NCBI GenBank assembly: GCA_910578605.1
Contig: CAJTQG010000032.1
Coordinates: 1-34,983 of the forward strand
Length of the DNA stretch: 34,983 nt
Source: an uncultured Lachnospiraceae bacterium
GTDB lineage: Bacteria > Bacillota > Clostridia > Lachnospirales > Lachnospiraceae
Reading direction: 5' to 3'
Program-made: the position numbers and the translations under genes
Shown: piece after piece, positions 7,582 through 14,389 of the stretch
Position numbering within the stretch: position 1 is the stretch's first letter
Layout of the letters: each line of letters begins with the position of its first letter
The notes under the pieces: model-generated
What the model was told of the DNA's origin: nothing
Seen by the model: the letters and a program-made list of their open reading frames with translations, nothing else
The model's database searches: none

Positions 7582-9036
7582 ATGAGCAACACAGCAAAAA
7601 CATCAGCAAATGACAGAATTATTGCTTTGCTTGATGATAATAGTTTTGTTGAAATCGGTGCAAGGGTTACTGCAAGAAGTACAGATTTTAACATGCAGCA
7701 GGTTGAGACTCCGGGAGACGGTGTGATTACAGGCTATGGTGTAATCAATGGCAGCCTGGTTTATGTATATAGCCAGGATGCATCTGTATTAAAAGGCTCC
7801 ATGGGAGAGATGCATGCAAAAAAGATTGTCCGAATGTATGAAATGGCAATGAAAACGGGAGCGCCGGTAATAGGAATGCTTGATTGTGCAGGATTAAGGC
7901 TGCAGGAAGCAGCGGATGCACTCAATGCTTTTGGTGAGGTTTATTTGAAACAGTCTCTGGCCTCTGGTGTAGTACCGCAAATCAATGCAATATTTGGACA
8001 GTGCGGCGGCGGACTTAGTGTGGCCGCTCAGTTGGCAGATTTTACGTTTATGGAGAAAGATAACGGAAAACTGTTTGTAAACTCACCTAATGCCTTAGAC
8101 AATAATACTACTGCCAAATGTGATACTGCAAGTGCTGCTTATCAAAGCAAGGAAACAGGAAATGTGGATTTTGTGGGAACACAGGAGGAGGTTCTTGCTC
8201 AGATACGTCATTTAATCAGCATATTGCCGGCAAACAATGAGGACGATATGTCCTATGATGTGTGCGAGGATGATTTGAATCGTACCTGTGATGACTTGGA
8301 AAACAGTGTAGGTGACGGTGGGCTGGCATTGTCTATGATTTCCGATAATCAGGAATTTTTTGAAGTAAAAGCAGAGTATGCAAAAGATATGGTCACAGGC
8401 TTTATCCGTCTTAACGGCAATACAGTGGGAGCTGTGGCAAACCGCACTGTTCTTTATGACGAGGAAGGAAAGGAAGCGGAGAGCTTTGAGCCGGTGTTAA
8501 GTGTGCGGGGATGTCAGAAGGCAGCAGAATTTGTGAATTTTTGTGATGCTTTTAATATTCCGGTTCTTACTTTGACAAATGTTCGAGGCTATAAGAGCAC
8601 AAAATGCTGTGAAAATAATATAGCAAAGGCTGCGGCAAAGCTTACATACGCTTTTGCCAATGCAACTGTACCAAAGGTAAATGTAGTGACAAGGGAAGCG
8701 TTCGGAAGCGGATATGTGACTATGAACAGTAAGGGTCTGGGTGCAGATATTGTGTATGCTTGGACAAATGCTAAGATTGGTATGATGGATGCCGGCCAGG
8801 CGGTGCGTATTATGTATGCAGAGGAAGTGAAAGCATCTGCTGATGGCGCAGCTTTGGTGGCTGAGAAGGAAAAAGAATATGCATCCCTGCAGGGCAGCGT
8901 GGAGGCTGCAGCAAAGAGGGGATATGTGGACACTATCATTGAGCCGGCAGATACAAGAAAATATTTGATTGGCGCTTTTGAGATGTTATTCACAAAAAGA
9001 GAGGAGCGTCCCGTGAAAAAACATGGAACGGTTTAA
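7582..9036 (+). CDS. Acyl-CoA carboxyltransferase subunit (12S / MmdA-PccB-like), divergent
   Basis: This is a crotonase-fold carboxyltransferase that moves CO2 between an acyl-CoA and carboxybiotin; relatives are methylmalonyl-CoA decarboxylase alpha, propionyl-CoA carboxylase beta and the 12S subunit of transcarboxylase. The two carboxyltransferase half-domains are visible. The first has GSMGEMHAKKI (72-82), DCAGLRLQEA (101-110), SGVVPQI and FGQCGGGLS (138-146). The second has FNIPVLTL and REAFGSGYVTMNSKGLGAD. It is 484 residues, shorter at the N-terminus than the usual 510 or so, and motifs differ from the common DSGGARIQEG and GGAY forms. The operon contains a carrier, a pump and a second carboxyltransferase, so methylmalonyl-CoA is a likely but unproven substrate. 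Confidence 0.85.
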   Translation: MSNTAKTSANDRIIALLDDNSFVEIGARVTARSTDFNMQQVETPGDGVITGYGVINGSLVYVYSQDASVLKGSMGEMHAKKIVRMYEMAMKTGAPVIGMLDCAGLRLQEAADALNAFGEVYLKQSLASGVVPQINAIFGQCGGGLSVAAQLADFTFMEKDNGKLFVNSPNALDNNTTAKCDTASAAYQSKETGNVDFVGTQEEVLAQIRHLISILPANNEDDMSYDVCEDDLNRTCDDLENSVGDGGLALSMISDNQEFFEVKAEYAKDMVTGFIRLNGNTVGAVANRTVLYDEEGKEAESFEPVLSVRGCQKAAEFVNFCDAFNIPVLTLTNVRGYKSTKCCENNIAKAAAKLTYAFANATVPKVNVVTREAFGSGYVTMNSKGLGADIVYAWTNAKIGMMDAGQAVRIMYAEEVKASADGAALVAEKEKEYASLQGSVEAAAKRGYVDTIIEPADTRKYLIGAFEMLFTKREERPVKKHGTV

Positions 9037-9051
9037 AGAGAGGTGAAAAGC

Positions 9052-9969
9052 ATGAAAAAGTTTAGAGTGATGATTTTGTCAGCCATGGTAGCATCTGTTT
9101 TATCTGTCACACCGGTTTTAGCTACCCAGCCCAGCGAGGAAACTGTTCAACAAAGCAGTGAAGCTGAGGAACAAACAGTACAGCAGAGTGATGGAGCAGG
9201 AGAACAGGAGAGCAGCATGTCCACAGATGAACTGATGGAAATTCTTGGACAGCAAAATCAGCAGGCAGGTCCTACCTACCTTGGAATGACAGAGGATCAG
9301 CTGAAGGGTTATGCAGTACAGTTATCCGAGGCATGTGCAAAGTTGTCAGATGAAGATATAGAACAAAATATTCAATATTTTAAATATAATGGAAAAGAAG
9401 CATTTATAGAGGCTTTCCAGTCCTTCAAGACAGCAAAGGAAAATGGAATTGGAGAGTACAAAGGAACAGGCGCTTTTGAGATTCTTGAGCATTCTGACAG
9501 TTTAGTCAAGACAAAACAGGTTCTTCATTTTGAAAATGGGGATGTAGAATTTCATATGAGTTGGGTTTACTTGAGTGTATATAATGCGGCAGATTTGTAT
9601 GAGATGGATTTTAAACTGGCGGAGGAGAAAACATCCACAGGAGAAAAGATGAAGAAAGCCGGAATGAATACTTTGTTGGGAATGGGTACGGTAATTCTTG
9701 TTTTAATCTTTATTTCCTTTATTATCTCAAGATTTAAGTATATTGGTCAGTTGCAGAAGAAGAACGAGAAGCAGCCAGAGAATAATATAAGTAATGCTCC
9801 AGCTAGTCAGCCGACAGTTCAATCCCAAGTACAGGAAGAGCTTACAGATGATTTAGAACTGGTGGCAGTGATTACGGCTGCTATAGCGGCAGCACAGGGA
9901 ACTTCAGCTGACGGATTTGTGGTGCGTTCCATCAAGAGAGCGCCAAGCAGTAGGTGGCAGAGAGTTTGA
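9052..9969 (+). CDS. OadG-like (sodium-pump decarboxylase gamma/delta) subunit with large extracytoplasmic domain
   Basis: OadG-type subunits anchor and assemble the membrane-bound decarboxylase. A signal peptide (about residues 1-24, ending VLA) is followed by a Gln/Glu/Ser-rich stretch, a folded-looking extracytoplasmic region (about 72-190), one membrane helix (about 207-228, GMGTVILVLIFISF), a polar linker, and a cytoplasmic helix-rich tail (AVITAAIAAAQG) ending in basic and Trp residues. Classical OadG is about 80-120 residues; this one is about 305, so most of the N-terminal half is extra. The ATG at 9052 is preferred because AGAGAGGTG lies just upstream; a GTG at 9043 overlaps that site. 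It starts 15 bases after the carboxyltransferase gene. Confidence 0.75.
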   Translation: MKKFRVMILSAMVASVLSVTPVLATQPSEETVQQSSEAEEQTVQQSDGAGEQESSMSTDELMEILGQQNQQAGPTYLGMTEDQLKGYAVQLSEACAKLSDEDIEQNIQYFKYNGKEAFIEAFQSFKTAKENGIGEYKGTGAFEILEHSDSLVKTKQVLHFENGDVEFHMSWVYLSVYNAADLYEMDFKLAEEKTSTGEKMKKAGMNTLLGMGTVILVLIFISFIISRFKYIGQLQKKNEKQPENNISNAPASQPTVQSQVQEELTDDLELVAVITAAIAAAQGTSADGFVVRSIKRAPSSRWQRV

Positions 9970-10121
9970 TAATGTGTACTTCATGGCGGACAAGCTCTGT
10001 CAAAGGAGTACAATAAAAATTATTTGAGCTGTGAATAGCACAAATGTTGGCGGTTTAGCTGTTATCACAGGTTACAGTTAGTCCCCAAGGGTGAGAGAAA
10101 AAAGAAGAAAGGATGTAAAAT
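9970..10121 (+). other. 152-base gap inside the decarboxylase operon
   Basis: No gene fits here. No convincing promoter or T-tailed terminator is visible, only weak, imperfect inverted repeats near 10028-10075. AAAGGA lies before the ATG at 10122. The operon is therefore probably continuous across the gap, with a possible processing or leader function that I cannot support further. Confidence 0.4.
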
Positions 10122-10490
10122 ATGAAAACATATAAAATCACAGTAAATGGAACAGAGTATGATGTTGTAGTGGAGGAGACAAACGGAGTTGGTACACCAT
10201 CCAGCGCTCCAGTGAAAAAGGCAGCTCCTAAGGCAGCGCCAAAGGCTGCTGCTGCGCCAGCATCTGGAAGCCAGGGAAGCATTAAAGTAAATGCACCTAT
10301 GCCCGGAAAGGTTTTGGCAATTAAGAAAAATGTTGGAGATGCCGTAAAAAAAGGCGATGTTGTCCTGATTATTGAAGCGATGAAGATGGAAAATGAGATT
10401 GTAGCCCCTGAAGACGGAACAGTTGCAAGCATCAATGCAGCAGAAGGAGCCATGGTGGAAGCAGGCAGTGTGTTAGCAACATTAAACTAG
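10122..10490 (+). CDS. Biotin carboxyl carrier protein of the decarboxylase (MmdC/GcdC/1.3S-like)
   Basis: This small protein carries the biotin that shuttles CO2 between the carboxyltransferase and the OadB pump. It has three parts: a short N-terminal strand region (TYKITVNGTEYDVVVEE), an Ala/Pro/Lys-rich flexible linker (about residues 27-52), and a biotinyl domain (about 54-122) with the canonical EAMKMEN site, the acceptor being Lys88. The PMPGKV turn and the C-terminal GTVASI and AGSVLATL strands complete the lipoyl/biotinyl fold. At 122 residues it matches free-standing 1.3S-type carriers. Because no other subunit in this operon has a biotin domain, this carrier probably serves both carboxyltransferases. 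Confidence 0.93.
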   Translation: MKTYKITVNGTEYDVVVEETNGVGTPSSAPVKKAAPKAAPKAAAAPASGSQGSIKVNAPMPGKVLAIKKNVGDAVKKGDVVLIIEAMKMENEIVAPEDGTVASINAAEGAMVEAGSVLATLN

Positions 10491-10530
10491 TGCAAAGCCA
10501 TGGAAACAGATTAAGATAGGAGGTTACACA

Positions 10531-11676
10531 ATGCAATACGTTTTAGATACGTTAGGAAATTTAATACATCAAACAGCATTTTTTAATTTGACTTACGGAA
10601 ATTATATTATGATTGCTGTTGCATGTGTGTTTCTGTTTTTGGCAATTAAAAAAGGATATGAGCCATTGCTGTTAGTACCTATTGCATTTGGTATGCTTTT
10701 GGTAAACATGTATCCCAATATTATGTTATCTGTGGAGGAGGCAGAGAATGGTGTAGGTGGTTTGCTGCATTATTTCTATTTGTTGGATGAATGGAGTATT
10801 CTCCCTTCCCTGATTTTTATGGGAGTAGGGGCTATGACAGACTTCTCGCCCCTTATAGCGAATCCCATCAGCTTTTTATTAGGAGCAGCGGCACAGTTTG
10901 GTATTTATATTGCTTATTTCCTGGCAATATTTTTAGGATTTTCCGATAAATCTGCGGCGGCTATCTCCATTATCGGTGGAGCGGACGGTCCTACTTCTAT
11001 TTTCCTGGCAGGAAAGCTGGGACAGACGGATTTGATGGGACCTATTGCGGTGGCAGCATATACTTATATGTCGCTGGTACCTATTATTCAGCCCCCCATT
11101 ATGAAGCTATTTACAACAGAGAAAGAGCGAAAGATTAAGATGCAGCAGCTTCGTCCGGTTTCTAAGCTGGAGAGAATTCTGTTTCCTATCATTATTACCA
11201 TTGTCGTTGTATTGATTTTGCCGGATACAGCGCCGTTGGTAGGTATGCTTATGTTAGGAAACTTGTTCCGTGAGTGCGGTGTGGTAAAACAGCTGACAGA
11301 GACTGCATCTAATGCGTTAATGTATATCGTAGTTATTTTGCTTGGTACAAGCGTAGGTGCCAGCACAAGTGCGGAGGCATTTATCAATATGGCAACTATC
11401 AAGATTGTTGTATTGGGAATTGTGGCATTTGCCTGTGGTACGGCGGCAGGTGTATTGATTGGTAAGGTGCTGTGTTGGGCAACAAAGGGAAAAATCAATC
11501 CATTAATTGGTTCAGCAGGTGTGTCGGCTGTGCCTATGGCGGCTCGTGTTTCCCAGAAGGTAGGTTCTGAGGCAGATCCAACCAACTTCCTGCTGATGCA
11601 TGCAATGGGACCAAATGTAGCCGGAGTAATTGGTACTGCCGTGGCAGCCGGTACATTTATGGCAATATTCAGATAA
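10531..11676 (+). CDS. oadB: Sodium ion-translocating decarboxylase subunit beta (OadB/MmdB/GcdB)
   Basis: This integral membrane subunit decarboxylates carboxybiotin and exports Na+. It is very hydrophobic, with many membrane segments over 381 residues, a normal length. Family landmarks are GVGAMTDFSPLIANP (about 98-112), the re-entrant GGADGPTSIF motif (about 149-158) with the conserved Asp152 that corresponds to the essential Asp of characterised OadB proteins, and the late NPLIGSAGVSAVPMAARV segment with polar residues in the ion path. It has a GGAGG ribosome binding site and begins 40 bases after the carrier gene. Sequence alone does not say which acyl substrate the complex uses, since OadB, MmdB and GcdB are very similar. 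Confidence 0.94.
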   Translation: MQYVLDTLGNLIHQTAFFNLTYGNYIMIAVACVFLFLAIKKGYEPLLLVPIAFGMLLVNMYPNIMLSVEEAENGVGGLLHYFYLLDEWSILPSLIFMGVGAMTDFSPLIANPISFLLGAAAQFGIYIAYFLAIFLGFSDKSAAAISIIGGADGPTSIFLAGKLGQTDLMGPIAVAAYTYMSLVPIIQPPIMKLFTTEKERKIKMQQLRPVSKLERILFPIIITIVVVLILPDTAPLVGMLMLGNLFRECGVVKQLTETASNALMYIVVILLGTSVGASTSAEAFINMATIKIVVLGIVAFACGTAAGVLIGKVLCWATKGKINPLIGSAGVSAVPMAARVSQKVGSEADPTNFLLMHAMGPNVAGVIGTAVAAGTFMAIFR

Positions 11677-11694
11677 TAATAGGAGGAGAAATCA

Positions 11695-13101
11695 ATGGCA
11701 GAAAAGAAACCAATAAAAATTACAGAAACGGTGTTACGTGATGCGCATCAGTCTTTGATTGCCACAAGAATGACAACAGAACAGATGCTGCCGATTGTAG
11801 ATAAAATGGATAAAGTGGGCTACCATTCTGTAGAGTGCTGGGGTGGAGCTACTTTTGATGCCTCCCTTCGCTTTTTGAAGGAGGACCCATGGGAGAGACT
11901 TAGAAAGTTAAGGGATGGATTTAAAAATACAAAGCTGCAGATGTTGTTCAGAGGCCAGAATATATTAGGATATCGTCACTATGCTGATGATGTGGTGGAA
12001 TATTTTGTACAGAAATCCATTGCAAACGGTATTGATATTATCAGAATTTTTGACTGCCTCAATGATATGCGCAACTTGGAATGTGCGGTCAATGCGGCAA
12101 AGAAGGAAAAAGGACATGCTCAGATTGCCTTATCCTACACATTGGGAGATGCCTATACATTGGAGTATTGGAAAGATATTGCTAAGAAAATTGAGGATAT
12201 GGGCGCAGATTCTATCTGCTTTAAAGATATGGCCGGTTTGTTAGTGCCATATCAGGCAACAGAGTTGATTTCCACCTTGAAGGAAACGGTTCATATTCCG
12301 ATTCAGCTTCACACGCATTACACTTCCGGTGTGGCTTCCATGACTTATCTCAAAGCAGTGGAGGCAGGTGTGGATGTGATTGACACAGCAATGTCTCCCT
12401 TTGCTATGGGAACGAGCCAGCCTGCAACGGAGGTTATGGTGGAGACCTTTAAGGGAACGCCTTATGATTCCGGCTTAGACCAAAACTTGTTGGCAGAGAT
12501 TGCAGATTATTTCCGTCCAATTCAGGAGGAGGCATTGGCTACAGGCTTGCTGAATCCAAAGGTAATGGGTGTCAATATTAAGACATTGTTATATCAGGTG
12601 CCAGGCGGTATGTTATCCAACATGGTCTCCCAGTTAAAAGAGCAAAATGCATCAGATAAATACTATGATGTGCTAGAGGAAATTCCAAAGGTTCGTAAAG
12701 ATTTAGGTGAGCCTCCGCTTGTTACCCCATCTTCACAGATTGTAGGTACACAGGCTGTGCTGAATGTTGTAATGGGCGAGCGCTACAAGATGGCGACCAA
12801 GGAGACAAAAGCGGTATTAAGCGGTGAGTACGGTCAAACTGTCAAGCCTTTCGATGAGGAGATTCAGAAGAAGGTAATTGGTGATAAGGAGCCTATTACT
12901 TGCCGTCCGGCAGATTTAATCGAAAATGAGTTAGATAAAATTCGCCAGGAATGCTCCGAGTGGATTGAACAGGATGAGGACGTATTGTCCTATGCATTGT
13001 TTCCACAGGTGGCAACAGAATTCTTTAAATATCGAAATGCACAGAAAAATAAAGTGGACCAGAATGTGGCTGACACAGAAAATGGTTCTTATCCCGTATA
13101 A
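11695..13101 (+). CDS. Oxaloacetate decarboxylase alpha / pyruvate carboxylase 5S-type carboxyltransferase, no biotin domain
   Basis: This TIM-barrel carboxyltransferase interconverts oxaloacetate and pyruvate with carboxybiotin. Signature elements are TETVLRDAHQSL (metal ligand Asp16), FRGQN, IFDCLND, CFKDMAG with Lys177, the lysine expected to be carboxylated, and the metal-binding pair His206 and His208 in LHTHYTSG. The conserved PGGMLSNM block follows near 299. The protein stops at 468 residues, before the biotinyl domain found at the C-terminus of OadA, so it resembles the 5S subunit of transcarboxylase and must rely on the carrier at 10122. AGGAGG precedes the ATG, 18 bases after oadB. 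This is the last gene of the operon. Confidence 0.92.
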   Translation: MAEKKPIKITETVLRDAHQSLIATRMTTEQMLPIVDKMDKVGYHSVECWGGATFDASLRFLKEDPWERLRKLRDGFKNTKLQMLFRGQNILGYRHYADDVVEYFVQKSIANGIDIIRIFDCLNDMRNLECAVNAAKKEKGHAQIALSYTLGDAYTLEYWKDIAKKIEDMGADSICFKDMAGLLVPYQATELISTLKETVHIPIQLHTHYTSGVASMTYLKAVEAGVDVIDTAMSPFAMGTSQPATEVMVETFKGTPYDSGLDQNLLAEIADYFRPIQEEALATGLLNPKVMGVNIKTLLYQVPGGMLSNMVSQLKEQNASDKYYDVLEEIPKVRKDLGEPPLVTPSSQIVGTQAVLNVVMGERYKMATKETKAVLSGEYGQTVKPFDEEIQKKVIGDKEPITCRPADLIENELDKIRQECSEWIEQDEDVLSYALFPQVATEFFKYRNAQKNKVDQNVADTENGSYPV

Positions 13102-13224
13102 TATTAGGTTTTTATAATGGCAAAGCAAAAAAGCAGCAAAGTGATGGGACATCAAGCTTGATATGAAGGCGGGCAGTTGAGCTGTCAATAAGTTTCAACA
13201 TAGAAATGGATTGAAAATGAATGC

Positions 13225-13275
13225 AAAAGAAGAGGCTGTGAGGACAAATCCTTGCTGTTTCTTCTTTTCTTTTGT
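13225..13275 (+). terminator. Intrinsic terminator of the decarboxylase operon
   Basis: A long stem forms between 13225-13244 and 13249-13268 around a 4-base loop (CAAA). Eight A-T/G-C pairs at the base (AAAAGAAG with CTTCTTTT) and GAGGA with TCCTT near the loop are joined through several G-T pairs and one mismatch. A T-rich run continues to 13275. The hairpin lies inside the upstream extension of the next open frame, which supports the later start at 13358 for that gene. The rest of 13102-13357 holds no gene that I can support. Confidence 0.7.
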
Positions 13276-13287
13276 AGGAATTTACAT

Positions 13288-13293
13288 TATAAT
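13288..13293 (+). promoter_or_regulatory. Probable -10 box for the RpiR-family gene
   Basis: A perfect TATAAT lies at 13288-13293. The -35 position falls in the T-rich 3' arm of the terminator just upstream (about 13265-13270, TTTTCT), a poor match. If used, the transcript would start near 13300 and have a leader of about 58 bases before the ATG at 13358. The weak -35 suggests low or activator-dependent expression. Confidence 0.4.
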
Positions 13294-13357
13294 AAGGGAA
13301 TATAGGTCTGCAGTGCTCTGTTTTGCTGCGGGGATGTGGATTGATTTGGAGGAAAAC

Positions 13358-14278
13358 ATGCAGGAAGAAAAAGATTTAATACAGAGAATGAATGAAAAAT
13401 TACCAATTATGACAAAGGGACAAAAAAAGCTGACAAGTTATATTACATTAAATTATGAGCAAGCAGCATTCATGACAGCGGCAAAAATGGGAAAAACAGT
13501 GGGAGTCAGTGAATCTACTGTCGTTCGTTTTGCCAGTGTGCTAGAATACAGCGGGTATCCTGCTTTTCAGGAGGCGATGAGCCAGCTGGTGAAAAACAAA
13601 TTAAATACCGTGCCGAAAATTGAGATTGCCTCATCTAAGATGACAAAAACCCAAGTGCTGGAATCTATTCTGCAGTCAGACAGCGCTAAAATCCGCATAA
13701 CCTTGGACAGCATTGATAAAGAGGCATTTGAGCAGGCGGTGGAGATACTGCTGCATGGGAGAAAAATTTATGTAGTTGGGCTTAGAAGCTGTGAGCCGCT
13801 TGCCTCTTTTTTGTGCTTTTACCTCAGACAGATTGAGGATAATGTAGTGCAGGTGTCCTCCAACAGTGCCAGTGAAATGATAGAACAAATGCTGTATTTA
13901 GAACAATCAGACGTAGTGTTTGGCATAAGTTTTCCCAGATATTCTATGCGCACATTAAAAGCATTGGAGTTTGCCAACAGCAGAAATGCTCAAGTGATAA
14001 CGCTGACAGACGGTCCTCATTCTCCTCTGATTTTATATTCCTCCTGTAACCTGTATGCGAAAAGTGAGATGGCAAGTATTGTAGATTCCCTTGTGGCACC
14101 TTTAAGTGTGCTGAACGCTCTTGTTGTATCTATGGTGATTAAGGAGAAGGATAAAGTGATGAGGCATTTAGAGCAGTTAGAGCAGAACTGGCAGGATTAT
14201 CAAGTGTATGAGGCTGATGAGATAGATAAAATAGATGAGGCTGTTAAAATGAAGGTGGATGGATATCATATAGAGTGA
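13358..14278 (+). CDS. RpiR/MurR-family transcriptional regulator (HTH plus SIS domain)
   Basis: RpiR-type regulators bind DNA through an N-terminal helix-turn-helix and sense a phosphosugar or related ligand with a SIS domain. Here the HTH lies around residues 37-66 (AAKMGKTVGVSESTVVRFASVL) and the SIS domain around 110-260 (GRKIYVVGLRS, SSNSASEM, GISFPRYSMRT). The ATG at 13358 is chosen because GGAGG (13348-13352) sits just before it and because a terminator lies inside the longer frame beginning at 13211. It lies immediately downstream of the decarboxylase operon and may control it or the following gene, but this is only positional inference. Confidence 0.88.
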   Translation: MQEEKDLIQRMNEKLPIMTKGQKKLTSYITLNYEQAAFMTAAKMGKTVGVSESTVVRFASVLEYSGYPAFQEAMSQLVKNKLNTVPKIEIASSKMTKTQVLESILQSDSAKIRITLDSIDKEAFEQAVEILLHGRKIYVVGLRSCEPLASFLCFYLRQIEDNVVQVSSNSASEMIEQMLYLEQSDVVFGISFPRYSMRTLKALEFANSRNAQVITLTDGPHSPLILYSSCNLYAKSEMASIVDSLVAPLSVLNALVVSMVIKEKDKVMRHLEQLEQNWQDYQVYEADEIDKIDEAVKMKVDGYHIE

Positions 14279-14286
14279 ATAGGGAT

Positions 14287-14322
14287 TGTTCGTACCAGCA
14301 AGCTGGTATAGATATAAACGAA
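14287..14322 (+). promoter_or_regulatory. Palindrome TACCAGC-AA-GCTGGTA between promoter-like boxes
   Basis: A perfect 7-base palindrome occupies 14293-14308 with a 2-base centre. It is flanked by TTGTTC (14287-14292) and TATAAA (14313-14318), an imperfect promoter pair with a 20-base spacer. Outer bases TTCGT (14289-14293) and ACGAA (14318-14322) are also complementary. There is no T-run, so an operator is more likely than a terminator. It lies directly after the RpiR-family gene and before the flavoprotein gene. Confidence 0.4.
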
Positions 14323-14389
14323 ATAGATAGTGGCTGTGAAGCGCAGCAATGGATTACAATAAAGATATTGAATGGAGAAAAGGCTAAAA

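Noticed and set aside
8589..8993. Antisense open frame inside the 12S-type carboxyltransferase gene
   Set aside because: It mirrors the codon pattern of the real gene, has no ribosome binding site, and shows no recognisable protein features. The same applies to long antisense frames at 11088-11585 and 33069-33590.
13118..13162. Tiny open frame (MAKQKSSKVMGHQA) after the 5S-type gene
   Set aside because: Fourteen codons without a ribosome binding site; chance occurrence is likely.
13211..13357. Long N-terminal extension of the RpiR-family frame
   Set aside because: It contains a T-tailed hairpin and a TATAAT box, has no family similarity, and a strong GGAGG precedes the ATG at 13358.
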